A stretch of 64,000 bases of DNA from Microvelia longipes (Eukaryota > Arthropoda > Insecta > Hemiptera > Veliidae), in contig JACMZG010001908.1 in the NCBI GenBank assembly GCA_018340805.1, positions 17,971,095-18,035,094 on the forward strand, written 5' to 3'. A model generated the notes under the pieces. It saw only the letters and a program-made list of their open reading frames with translations. It was not told where the DNA came from and made no database searches. Below are positions 1 through 10,772 of this stretch, in pieces. Every line of letters begins with the position of its first letter. Position 1 is the stretch's first letter. The position numbers were made by a program, and so were the translations under genes.

Positions 1-330
1 TTTTACCTAAAGAACACAAAACGCCCATAATAAGAAACGGGGCTTCGACCCGTTTCCCCCGGTAACCCCCGTCTACACGGTGTAAAATCGATGTCGAGGA
101 TTCAACCTGGTGTTCAACCCAGTGTTCAATATATCGTGTAGACGTAGATGATGTAAGAATTTTAACTGATACTGGGCAATTACGATGACCATCAGGAGGG
201 CGGGGGATGTGAAGCGAACTCCAGCGCCGACGCCGATTAGCAGCGAAAAAGCCGAAGAGCTCCTGTTTTTATTTTACGAACACTTGACCTTTGGTACCTT
301 AAAAAATAAATTTTAAGTATACTGTGCATG
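1..330 (+). mobile_element. possible 3' end of an LTR retrotransposon (pol tail, polypurine tract, LTR start)
   Basis: A short open stretch ends in a stop at about 186. It is followed by a purine-rich tract with a G run at about 193-207, and then by a TGTGAAGC sequence that would fit an LTR start. This order (end of pol, polypurine tract, TG of the LTR) is typical of LTR retrotransposons. No second LTR is in the window and no pol motif is readable, so the call is tentative. Confidence 0.3.
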
Positions 331-1625
331 TAGTAATGAATACGTTTGTAGAATAACCCGGTGTAGCACTTTAATTAAGTGGTTTCTTAATTGTATAATC
401 CTTAATATTTTAGGTAGGATTAATTAATTTAGTTTATACCTGGATCAGTTTCTTAAATAAGATTTTTTTTCCTTACTTGTTCTTTTTCTCATTACACCTT
501 TAGTATGTAGGAAAGCAATGTATATGCGAACTATTAATCTGAAACCGATATATTTTTTGAATTAGAGACCCCTTAACAAGTTGTTTTAGTTGCGGGTTTA
601 AATACATTAAACACATACTCTCTACCGTCTTCCAAACTAAATTACACTTAAGACTTTAAAAATTGTATTGAAATTTCAATAGCCCTTTTTTCTATGTTAA
701 TAGCATATAAATTTATCTTACTCAATCTAATGTGATATTCTTGAATATTGTCATAACTTAAAAGTATTCTATAGTGACATAGAAAGAAGTTACGCTCATT
801 TTTGAGTTTTGTTCTTGAGGACTATCCTTATCTATTTTACAGTTGTGTCTTCTTGTTGAGACCTTTATGAGGACGTTCTAATTATTTCGGTAGAGAGTAC
901 GTTAATGACGAAGTGGTTTTTGAAAGTCTTCCTGTGAGACAGTACTCATGAGGAAGTAGATGTTGAAAATCTGTTGAGACTAAACATATGAGGAAGTAAA
1001 CGTATATTAAATCTTCTGGTGCAGACGGTTTTGACGAGGGTAACGTTTTCCGGTGAAGAACGCTTTAGTAAGTAGAAGTTGAAAGTCTTTCAGTTAAAAC
1101 AGAACTGATGAGAAAGTTGATGTGTCTGTTGACGAGGAAGTAAATGTGTGTAGATGTTTACAATCTTCCGAGACATTTTCAAGAGGTTGACACATGTTCT
1201 AGAGTGTACCCTATTGTAGAGCGTGCAACTGATTTACTGCGAATGCACAGTGTAGGAATTTAGTTTTGTTCAAATATTACTGTTCGGTTTTGTATCTACA
1301 TGTGTTGATTGATTAGGGTCAACCACTTTATGCATTAAACCCCTAAAGGTGTATACTGGAAACGAGGTCACCTTGGAGGTCACCCTTTCTTAACGTAGTT
1401 TTTGTAAAAAAGATGATTTGATTTCATTTTGATACTAACTTTTGCGCTTAAACAGAAGAGTATCAAAAATATTCAATGGAACACAAAAAGAAACACTGAT
1501 ATACTATGAAAAAACTGAACCTTAGAATATTAAACGCTTAATTCATTACGGTGATAATAAGTCCACCACCGAATAGCTTCAACGCTGAGGAGGTATAGTA
1601 AAAGACAAAATGACTGTTCTATTCC
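331..1625. other. no gene recognised
   Basis: AT-rich sequence. Between about 930 and 1170 there are loose repetitions of a 'gaggaagta' word, but no open frame, splice-bounded exon or known repeat family was recognised. Confidence 0.5.
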
Positions 1626-1969
1626 CATAGAGATATTATTACTAGAGAGGCCCGAAAGGTGAAATATTGAAACATTGAAAAAATGACCTGACCAGCTTAG
1701 CGTATAATCAAAATTATCAAGTAATTAGTAAATCAAACAATCAAATATAATCAAATTACAGTTACTTATATAGGAAAATGCTATAAATACAAATAAATTC
1801 ACAAACAATTTGCGGGAAACCGAAATCAATTTATTTATTTTAGCCTTAACTTCCTCTTGAAGGAGGTTTCAATGAGGTTACACAGAGCCCCTGAGAGCCC
1901 CGAAAGGATGTTTTAGACCTTTCAATGTATTGAGATAGGCTATGCCCCCTCTAGTAAATATTTCTATAG
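1626..1969 (-). mobile_element. hAT-like MITE, copy A
   Basis: This non-autonomous element is bounded by terminal inverted repeats resembling catagagatattattactag at one end and its complement at the other. Its interior matches, in reverse orientation, the copies at 3727-4052 and 18050-18373, including a shared GGGGCTCT-CAGGGGCT core. It has no coding capacity. The flanking 8-bp duplication is imperfect here. Confidence 0.7.
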
Positions 1970-2959
1970 CTATTCTTATCACACCTCAAGCCTAAACTGT
2001 TAAAATAATACAAATTATTACTACCTTAAACTGCAGAAAGAACCATATTAAAAATAAACTGCATGGAATGGAAAAAACATTATTCTTTAATTATTTGCTA
2101 ATTGAGGTATAAATTATGGATTGTCTTAGTCTATCCTTTTCTTATCTTCATCTCTCTTGTTCTGCTACTCTCACGTATCTACCTGTTTTATTTTGTCACT
2201 CCCTAGTCCCTGGCTTTTATTTTGTTACCCTCTCATTTCTGGGTCTCTTATTTCGTCGCTCCCACACCCGTCTCTTCTTTTTGTCACTCCCACAGTCCCA
2301 CACCTCTGTCTCTTTTATTTTGTCGCATTCTTTTATTTTATTTTCCCTCAATTAGAACTCTTTTTAGTCTCTCTCTTATTTACTTTACTATCTCAATTCA
2401 TTAAAATATTACGCGAAATTTTGTCTTTAATCTTTCTCTAATCTACACTCTCTCTTTGTAAATAAAGTAATACTGCCTAAATATTTTATTTTATAAATTC
2501 ACATAAACGATCTACCCATTTTTCAGACTTTTTATCTTGATTTAAATTTAATCCTGTTTAATAAAGTATGTTACCTTTTTCGGACAAGAAAGTTTTTGGA
2601 AAAAATACAAATAGAGTAAAGCCTGTTATTCTGCAAGGCTTTATTTATTTTTTTCATTATAAGGCAACGAAAATTATTGCCAAATAACTAATCTTTTAAC
2701 TTATAAAACCCAAAGTAAACGAAACTACATAAAATGGAGATAAAAGTACTTCAATTATTTTCTGATCTGAATTATTATTTTCTAATTGAAAATTTATTTA
2801 GTGACAAATTAATCGAGACTGAAAAATAAGACCAGGTTATTCATAGCCATGTGGCATGAACTATTTTTTTTAATGAGAAGGATCAAAAAGGAAATAAGTT
2901 TAGTTACTAGATAAGTAAAGTCACATTTTGATAACAGGAGAGTCTGTTGTTTAGCGAAA
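1970..2959. repeat. non-genic, pyrimidine-rich stretch at 2110-2450
   Basis: From about 2110 to 2450 the + strand is almost entirely C/T, with loose repeats of about 40 bp ending in 'ttattttgtc-ctccc'. The short frames here are products of low complexity. The remainder is AT-rich with nothing recognised. Confidence 0.5.
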
Positions 2960-3430
2960 CTACTAAATGTTATTGTTATGTTATGTTTATTATTTAAAAT
3001 TGTTGCTACGTTCTGGAAGCCAGCCAATGCCGGAAAGCTATGTAAAAAGTTGTCGCTAACCACCATCGATGGCAACTCCCACACTGATAACAACATACTA
3101 TCTTTCTTATTTTTAGGTTATAAACAGGTTATGCTAAATTTTAGGTTTATATTCTGTTGTAATGGTTAATTGTTTGCGTTTGTATTTAGTGTTATTTTTA
3201 CCTTGCACGAGATTATTAAGTTTTAAATCCTAAAAAAATATTAATTAAATTAAAGTGTGTTGGCACCAACCGTGTTAGACATAAAGATTAAAAATCAAAT
3301 ACTTTATATGCTTTTCTTCTACTTTAAACTTAGTGTCGGACATTGTTGTCCGAGGCCCTGTATTTTCATGTAAAACTGTGGCGACACGGTTTTGGTTTAT
3401 TGTTCCCCTAAGTTCGACACTGAAGAGAAC
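2960..3430 (+). repeat. diverged dispersed repeat shared with 63.0-63.3 kb
   Basis: Landmarks including 'aggttataaaca', 'gagattattaagt' and 'gtggcgaca' followed by 'tttggttt' recur in the same order at about 63065-63310. In both places a hAT-like MITE end follows downstream. The two copies are clearly diverged. No coding potential was seen. Confidence 0.4.
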
Positions 3431-3718
3431 ACCTTATGCTGTACTGCCAGCACCATATTAATGCATACTTTTTATCCAGACACTTCTTAAGATTTAGGCT
3501 CCCTTCTAAAAACGTTACTTACAGTTTAAAAGACATCCATATTTATGATTTTAGAATATATTGAATATTTAGGCCTTCCGGAGGTGACCGCGACAATTTA
3601 GATTATGAGTCCGACGTTTTACTTTCACTAAAGCATCTGTAGGGGGTGTAAGGCAACATAAATGAACACAGAGTATTGAACAGAAGTAACTTCAGTTTTG
3701 TAGAGTACTGAAAATTTC

Positions 3719-4060
3719 TCGCATAGCATTGAGATATATGTATACTAGAAGGGGCATATCCTATCTCATTACAATAAGATGCCTGAAACATCATTTTGGG
3801 GCTCTCAGGGGCTCTGTATAACCTCATTGCAATCTCCTCCAAGAGTGAGTTAAGGTTATAATAAATCAATTATTTTCGGCTTCCCGCACATTGCCTGTAT
3901 TTTTATTTGTATTTTAAACGTTGTACTGTATAAATTACAGAAATTTTATACAGATTATTTGATTGTATTTGATTTTAAGCATGGTAGTCAGGTTACTTTT
4001 CGATGTTTCAAAATTTAACCTATAGAGCCTCTCTACTAATAATATCTCTATGTCGCATAG
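3719..4060 (+). mobile_element. hAT-like MITE, copy B, with 8-bp target duplication
   Basis: The element body is 3727-4052. It is flanked by an exact 8-bp duplication, tcgcatag, at 3719-3726 and 4053-4060, the target-site length typical of hAT transposons. The termini resemble cattgagatat and atatctctatg. The interior is homologous to copies A and C. It is non-coding. Confidence 0.8.
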
Positions 4061-5066
4061 TAGTAGCGAATCGTTGGATTAATCATCTACATTGACGCAA
4101 TCACTACCGGAAGACCTAAATCTTTATGACTATAACCGCAAAAGCCTACGAAGTTTATTAATCAATTTATTGTGACGAATATTTTTCTTTGTTGTTGGTA
4201 TGACTGAAGTTCTTTTGTAGTTTGATTTTGATTAAAATTCGGGTCAGGTTAGGAACAACCTAGGTTTCAGTCACGTTGGTAGGATAAGGATACACGCGGC
4301 GGTCTCAAGGTAGTTACACACATAGTAAGGAATTATTCCTTGATGATATAAATACAAACAACTTCAGATTCAAAAAATTTAAAATGCTATTTCATACTTA
4401 TCCAAAAGATACGTTTAAAAATTATTAGAGAAGAAACTAAGACTCTTTTACGTAAACTGTTAAATCTATAAGAAAATCCTCAACTGATAGTATGCAACAT
4501 TGTTATAAACAATTATAACCTTTTTCATTAAAACAAACAATCATAAAAGCAAATCATTTAGATTAGTGTTACCTTATTGTTCTGCACTTTAATAAGATTC
4601 ATTTTTAATCAACAAATTCGTTTTTTTCGTGATGAAATATAAATCTATAGCTACGACAAATCTACTTAGAGACTTCTAGGTATTCTAATGCAGTTATTTT
4701 CTCATTCTATGCCTTATTCAAAGATTAAGAATAATCTTAATCAATTAGTTACACTAAGGCAAACCAGTCCTGCTACTTATATCAGGACTAGTGAAAAGAA
4801 TGGCCAGAGAAAATGTAAAAAAATACCAGACTGAGTCTTAAGGTGTTTCGCAAAATGAGTTTCAACGGCGTACTATTAAAATTTAGGCAGACTCTAAGCC
4901 TAAGACTTCAATGAGAGACCATGGCGCTGCCTTCGTGCTTTAAAAGATTTTTCTCTCATTGTTTTAAAATCTTTCTCAAAGGACATTTTAATCGAAAAAA
5001 CTTTGTTTAGAAGTATCTCAGCCTTCTTAATGGTACATGAGATATTAACTCTCCATATATACTAAA
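4061..5066. other. no gene recognised
   Basis: AT-rich sequence without a supported exon or repeat family. Confidence 0.5.
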
Positions 5067-5676
5067 GTAATGTATAAACCAAGTAGGGAAACAAACGTGA
5101 TTTCTGTCAGACCTGGCATGTTCTTCACATTTTGTCCCCCAGGGAGTTGGCTCAAATTTTCCTATGGCCGCGGCAATTTTGTTTTATCCTAGTAAATGTA
5201 AACAAACTATTTACGGTACTCAAAATATTTGTTTTTATGCATTTATTTGAACAGTTTAGCGCAAATAAGCGCAAATAATATTAATATTTATTTATTATTT
5301 TAAAAGCATACATACAGTATAATATAAAATAAGCATAAAAACATTTATAAGTAATATAATAATAAAAGTCTATTTGACAATGGAATATGCAAATGAAACT
5401 AATGAAAATAATAAATTATTTAAAAGCCGCATAAGCTATAGCTTGTGCGCGGCTATATATTTCATCTATTATTTGTTTTTCCTAGTATTTTTAACTTATA
5501 GATAGTATTGTTATTTTATAATGTTAATCATTCATAATAATTATTTACAAATATTTTTTAATTTATAAATATAATTACATTTCAAAGGTGAAAATTCCAT
5601 GCATTTTGGTTAATTAAAAACAAACAAAACATTTTTTTTCCTTTTCATTTTTAAAATTAAAAAAAAAAAAAAATAA

Positions 5677-5710
<34 letters not shown>

Positions 5711-6925
5711 ATAATAATAATACATATTATACAAAAAATAAAAACTAAGTATTTTAAGAGTAGGTTAGTTAAGTATAAATATAAGTTTTAAGTTTTAGTA
5801 GGTGGCGGATTTAGCCACAGTATACATCTTTTTGTACTCTTTGAAGTAAAGATTAGATTTAATATGGTTAGGTAATTGATTAAAAATAATAGGACCTCTT
5901 GCTGCAGCGTGACGTTGCATGAGGGATGTTCTACATCTGTAAGTTCTCACAAGTCTATTTGCTTATTTCTAGTGCTTAAATCGTAGTTTATATAGTTTTT
6001 TGTTTCGTTAAAATATTTTAATAATACTTGCTTTGTGAATAATTGCTTAACAGTAAGAACAGGGAAATCCAAAAAGAGTTGTTCAGTTGAATAGAGTCTA
6101 GGCTTCCTTAGGATTGTTTTATAACAGCTTTCTGAGCTATTTCTAATGAAAGTAGATGAGTTGGTGAGCAGAACCCCACCCCACTATACCATAAACTGAT
6201 AATTGATTCCACTAACGCGTGATAGATTGTTTTCATTAATTTTTCATCAAAATTCTCTGAGACATCTAAAATAATATATAAATTTACGTATTTTGTTTGT
6301 TAAATTGTTAATTTGAGTTTTCCAAGTCATTGTTTGGTCAATCGTTATTCCTAAGTATTTTATTGAGCTCACTCTATTTATTGATATGCAATCACAAGGT
6401 TGATTTATGTTTATTTTTTGCATTTACAGTCATGAATTTTTAATTTGTCAACACTTTCGGTTGTCCTTTTTTAGAAATAGAGAAAGTAATAAAGTTTGTT
6501 TTCTTGGTTAGTTTAAAATGTTACTAATTTGTGTAAGAAATAAAAATCTAATGAATCTAAGATATATAAATCTAATCGTGTTATTTCTTCAAAATCTTAA
6601 TAAAAACATGTGGTTTACCTTTATTATAGTTCCTCTTTTTCCTTAACTAAATTATTATAACAATTATTTAACAGAATTTAATACAAAATCACTAAATTAT
6701 CACGTACATATTAAAGAACAAAAACAATTAAATTTAAAACTCAACTAATGTTATCAGGGTTGCCAATAAAATTAAATAAAAATACCTAAATCTAAAAAGG
6801 CGCATGCGCAGTTATTCTAATTTTAGCTAGTTTTTATTTTTGAGCCAGCTATCAGCTGATCGGGCTGGTCTAAATTTTTTTACATGTGTCAGTATAGGAG
6901 TTTCCCTACTTGGTTTATATATTAC
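5067..6925. mobile_element. element bounded by 26-bp inverted repeats, hosting a LINE fragment
   Basis: The sequence at 5067-5092 (gtaatgtataaaccaagtag, then ggaaac) reappears as its reverse complement at 6900-6925 with about one mismatch. This suggests the ends of a DNA transposon of about 1.86 kb. Its interior holds a CR1-like LINE fragment in minus orientation and an A-rich run with ATA triplets at 5650-5722. No transposase frame is visible. The inverted repeats could also be coincidental borders of nested repeats. Confidence 0.45.
5760..6450 (-). pseudogene. CR1-like LINE ORF2 fragment (end of reverse transcriptase to C-terminus)
   Basis: Reading the minus strand from 6450, one frame gives a segment with KYLGITID and TWKTQI, the conserved post-catalytic region of LINE reverse transcriptases. 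After frameshifts, a segment with RTSLMQRHAAARG and FNQLPNHIKS follows and ends in a stop near 5803. It resembles the C-terminus of the larger CR1-like element at 27.4-32.6 kb. Several frame breaks show it is dead. The catalytic RT core is absent, so this is a 5'-truncated copy. Confidence 0.75.
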
Positions 6926-7007
6926 TTAAATCTATACGTAGCAGTTTTACTTAAAACTTTATAACCCTTCTAAACCTCAATTTAGTTATGCATTTATTTT
7001 TTGCTAG

Positions 7008-7172
7008 CTTGCCGATACGAGAAAGGAACCTGGAGCCCATGTAACGATCACAATGAGATGGTCCGCACGGACACTCTTAAAGAAAAGAGCGATCCATCCT
7101 GCGAGCAAAAGAGATTAACAACAAAGAAATGCAAAGCAAAGGCTCAAAGGAACAACAAACCTAATGGAAAAG
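7008..7172 (+). CDS. miple: miple (midkine/pleiotrophin family) penultimate exon
   Basis: Midkine/pleiotrophin proteins are secreted, basic, heparin-binding growth factors; insect members are called Miple. This exon encodes a C-terminal PTN/MK half-domain. It starts with (A)CRYEKGTWSPC, continues with DTLKEKSDPSCEQKR and KKC, giving four cysteines in the family spacing, and then runs into a Lys/Asn-rich basic tail. A pyrimidine-rich tract ending in TTGCTAG gives the acceptor at 7007. The first codon is split, so Ala is completed from an upstream exon outside the window or unrecognised. An AAAAG/GTAAAC donor at 7172 leads, in frame, to the terminal exon at 10722. If unspliced, the frame stays open to a stop at 7225. 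The signal peptide and first PTN domain are not visible here. Confidence 0.75.
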
Positions 7173-7225
7173 GTAAACTTCCAAATAAAACTACTGCAAA
7201 AGGTAAACACAATACAGAGTGGTAA

Positions 7226-8239
7226 TACACAGTTTCATTACAATATTAGAAATGCAAAGAGTAGGTTGAGTAAGATGTAGGTTTAGCTGTTGTAAGAGGG
7301 AAAGGGGAACCACACTTGTTCATTCACATTTACAAGACCAATACTTTGGGAAATTTCACTCCTAGATTTAGAGGCTTAATAATAACGTCTACAAAAGTCA
7401 TTATTTAACTTTAGACCTTTTTAATGTTTTGTAAAGTGCGTAAATAAAGGTTTTTTTAATATTATTAATATTAAAAATAAAAATCGCAAAACTATATTTA
7501 CAACCTCCTGATGATGGCCACTTGTATACTGAAATTGCTTTACCAATATTGATTTACGATTTTGGGAAGACTTCTTGTTTTTCGAATTCCCTTTTGCTTC
7601 GCGCAAGCCTGAAGTTTTCTCGGCATGCTCTTTACATTTCTTGCATTACATATCATACTAATATTTAAACATCTTTTCAGAGAAAGGCAATCCTAAATAT
7701 CTGCCTTTAGGGTGAATCCAAGAGACTCTGAAAATAATGGGGGTCTTTTTGAAGTCTCATAATATTTCATCAGCAATAGAGTATTCAACCTGGACAGCCG
7801 CTAATAAACATTTAACATTCTTTTTTTCTATATAAATTTATTATCTATCAATTTAAACTGCAAGTATACTCAACCTGATATAATTTATTTAATTGGAGAG
7901 TTTTTATTAAAACTCTATAGAAATCAATCAATTTTGAAAGAATATTTTTTGATATTAATTTGAAACAATTTAAAAGAAATCAATTTTCTTTTAAAGGTTA
8001 TAATGTGGCATTGTCGTCATTGCAGGGGGAAATAGTAAATTTTCAATGTTGACCGCCTGTAACGATACGGTCATGTGTGACGTCCTGCAATGACGTCACA
8101 CGTCATTCATATAAAGTCTGATTATAACTTCCGAATGCGTTTGGTTTGTTTGCATCGAATTGAATCACCTTATATTTTTTTTTTAACATCTTGATGTATA
8201 CCTACAAATTTTTGAGTTACAAAAATCATGAAGCCTTAT
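7226..8239. other. miple intron, 5' part
   Basis: Non-coding sequence. A CRE-like TGACGTCA lies at 8091-8098 within a short GC-richer block (about 8040-8110). No repeat family was recognised. Confidence 0.45.
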
Positions 8240-8415
8240 TATAGTATGACACATGGTTAAAATCAGTTGACAGCGTAGGAAATTAGTGTTAAGGACCAAT
8301 GAGGTTGGCTTGATATAAAATTGTGGGCGTGGGTTATCATCAAGGACTAACCTAATTCTCCCTTGCATAATTTTCCCCACCCTGTCAACTAATCTTATCC
8401 GTGTGTCATACTATA
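8240..8415. mobile_element. MITE with TATAGTATGACAC termini, copy 1
   Basis: This 176-bp element has inverted ends (tatagtatgacacatggtta against gtgtcatactata). It shares interior words with the second copy at 47574-47765, including 'gttgacagcgtagga', 'gtgggcgtggg' and 'gactaacctaatt'. It is non-coding and lies in the inferred miple intron. Confidence 0.8.
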
Positions 8416-8730
8416 GCTGTCCTAGGTTTGAACGTGAATATTAAATTTCAGCATTGAAATTTACTAAATATAGCAACCTCACGACCTAAAAGATGTTAGC
8501 CTCCGTTTTAGTAAAGAAAAGGTCAGGCAAAAAAGGTTTCGGAAAAAAATGCTTGTAAGCTAAGCGACGCTGTTGGTCCTTGGACCTAATTCAAGATGTC
8601 GATAGATAATGTCGTTTCCAAACATTTTCAGACCTTAAATTTAAAAAAAAAAAGATATTTTAACCGTATTGAAATCATAACCTTTTGACAGGTTTTCGAA
8701 AGCAACCTCCCTTTTGACGTCAGACCACCA

Positions 8731-8740
8731 TGTATATATA

Positions 8741-8809
<69 letters not shown>

Positions 8810-8815
8810 TAATAT
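8731..8815. repeat. (TA)n microsatellite
   Basis: A nearly uninterrupted TA dinucleotide run of about 80 bp. Confidence 0.95.
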
Positions 8816-9424
8816 TTTATTTATGTATAAATGTATATACAGGCACTGTAGCCTGACCTAGTCGATAATATAGTCGTTGCTATACTTCTCTTGAAACTGT
8901 CTCAGCTTATCTCAGCCAAATGTTAAGATATAGGTACTGCCAACTTGAAGTATTACCGTTAAGTATATTTTGTCGGTGAATGATAAAAATTCCAGGTACC
9001 AGTTAGCTGATCTAATCATTTTTATTTTAACCGTAAACTTATAGCACTATACCGTAAACTTCCTTTTATAGCAATATGAAAAATATTGGGAAAGTTTAAT
9101 CTTATAATAGTTTATGTAGAACAGAAAGGTATTATTCCTGAAGCAACTAAAATTTTGAATCGATATATAATGTATTACGTGCCTTACCTATCATAATAAA
9201 GCATATCTCTACTTCATCTCTATATTCATCAACATATAAACGCCCACAACAGCTCTTGTTGATAACTTCATAATTGATATTCAATAGTAGACTAAATTTA
9301 TTAATAGTAACCTTTACAATAAAGAGTTTACAAATGTGTTATTGATGCTTAATTCTTGATAATATGTGGCTAAATATTAAAGCTTTGAAGTACATAATGC
9401 CTTTTTTTAAGCACTAAAAAATTA

Positions 9425-10620
9425 AAAAATCGAGTACCTCGAAATTTTCTTTATCACATTGAATTCGTTACGCACATCCTCCTTACTTTGGACTCTTGTT
9501 GCTTGTCCTCAGAATATACAATTTGCCAAATTTATACTACAACACGTCTACGGAGTCGCTTCGCTTGTCCTCAGATAGTAAATACATCCGTTTCATTCTC
9601 AGCAGTCACCCATCCAGGCACAGAACATGCTCGATTCTGCTTATCTTGTATTATCCAACAAAAATCATGGATATACTAGTCGTATTGAAACGAAACTTAA
9701 TGTACATATTTATAGTCCAATAGCCGAAGCTTAAAAAATGTGACTAAATTTGTACTACTTCAAACCAAATTTTCTGAAAATATACCATTAATTATAAAGG
9801 AAAAGCATAATCTGCATATCCAGAGGGGAGCCCTTCATATGAATGCAATCGCTCAAAAAATTGGCAAATTGCACAAATTCCATTTTTCTTGCAATAAGTG
9901 GTACCTTGTAGGTCTTGTGCAAAACACGAAGAAAACATTTTTAAAGCTGATAAAATTTCCTATAAAACGATGACTACAATTAAAGTTTTGACATTTGTTA
10001 AATTGCCAAAAAAATGCACAAAAAGTCGATATTTTTTATCGACTTTTTATGCTGACTTTGCATAAATTATCTATTTTTTGGTGTTTTTGAAAAAGCCATA
10101 ACTTTGGTTGTATTAGTTATTCGATTTTGATGATTTAACACTCGCTTTATTGGACATTTTATCATTTTTAAAAAATGATAAAATGTTTTGCACACGACCC
10201 ACAGGGAACCACTTATTTCAAGAAAACTGAAATTTGTGCGATTTTATAAAATTTTGAGCATGCGCAATCATATGAAGGGCTCAACTCTGGATAGGCACAG
10301 ACTATGCTTTTCCTTCATACTTTAAGGTATATTTTCAGAAAAATTTAGTTTAAAGTAGTACAAAATAAGTCACATTTTTTCAGGTCCAGCTCTTGGACTA
10401 TTATTGCGTTGAGGTAACGCAAGGGTACTCTTGTACTAAATTTCAACTCAATCGGATTATTTTACGTTTATTTTACACTTTTTTAAATAACGTACAAGTT
10501 ATTTGATAAAATTTTAATTCATTGGCACATATGTTTGTCTTATACATGGCTACACATACCAAATCTCAAATTTATCGCAAAATATCTTGTATCTTGCTAT
10601 TCTTGTACTATTCTTCATAA
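9425..10620 (+). repeat. repeat S, copy 1, interrupted by a MITE
   Basis: The repeat S sequence (shared with 20.5, 26.9, 37.3 and 46.7 kb) runs from about 9425 to 9714, stops at a MITE, and resumes at 10399 with 'ttgtactaaatttcaactc'. It contains the 'ggagtcgcttcgcttgtcctcag' type words and, at about 9594-9642 on the minus strand, a segment similar to the 3' half of 5S rRNA. It is non-coding; the short open frames here are incidental. Confidence 0.75.
9713..10400. mobile_element. long-TIR MITE (GTCCAAGAGC family), long copy
   Basis: The element spans 9715-10398 and is flanked by TA on both sides. Its arms of about 240 bp are inverted copies of each other: left GTCCAA at 9715 and right TTGGAC ending at 10398. 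The sequence 'gtgact-atttgtactact' is mirrored near the right end. A hairpin 'aaaagtcgat...atcgactttt' lies near the middle. A shorter copy is at 44625-44801. The TA target duplication fits the Tc1/mariner superfamily. Confidence 0.8.
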
Positions 10621-10721
10621 AGAAGAATAGTGTAGAGTAGAGTACTCCAGCTCATGTGCCGAACTAACCTAGTTATTGTTTTTTTTTGTAATTACTGTTT
10701 TTATTTACTTTTTTATTTCAG

Positions 10722-10772
10722 GAGGAAAGAGGAACAAGCAGTAAATGAATTTTCCAAAAAGCCATAAATAAA
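10722..10772 (+). CDS. miple: miple terminal exon: last codons, stop and poly(A) signal
   Basis: A strong acceptor (TTTTTTATTTCAG, ending at 10721) is followed by a phase-compatible sequence. Joined to the donor at 7172 it reads NGKGGKRNKQ and then TAA at 10742-10744. This basic tail is what midkine/pleiotrophin proteins carry at the C-terminus. An AATAAA follows at 10767-10772, consistent with a short 3' UTR. The intron would be 3,549 bp and contains several MITEs. The exon is inferred from splice signals and frame only. The alternative is read-through of the previous exon to the stop at 7225. Confidence 0.6.

Noticed and set aside
2116..2441. Three overlapping hydrophobic frames
   Set aside because: They translate a C/T-rich low-complexity tract (Leu/Phe/Ser runs) with no initiation or splice context.
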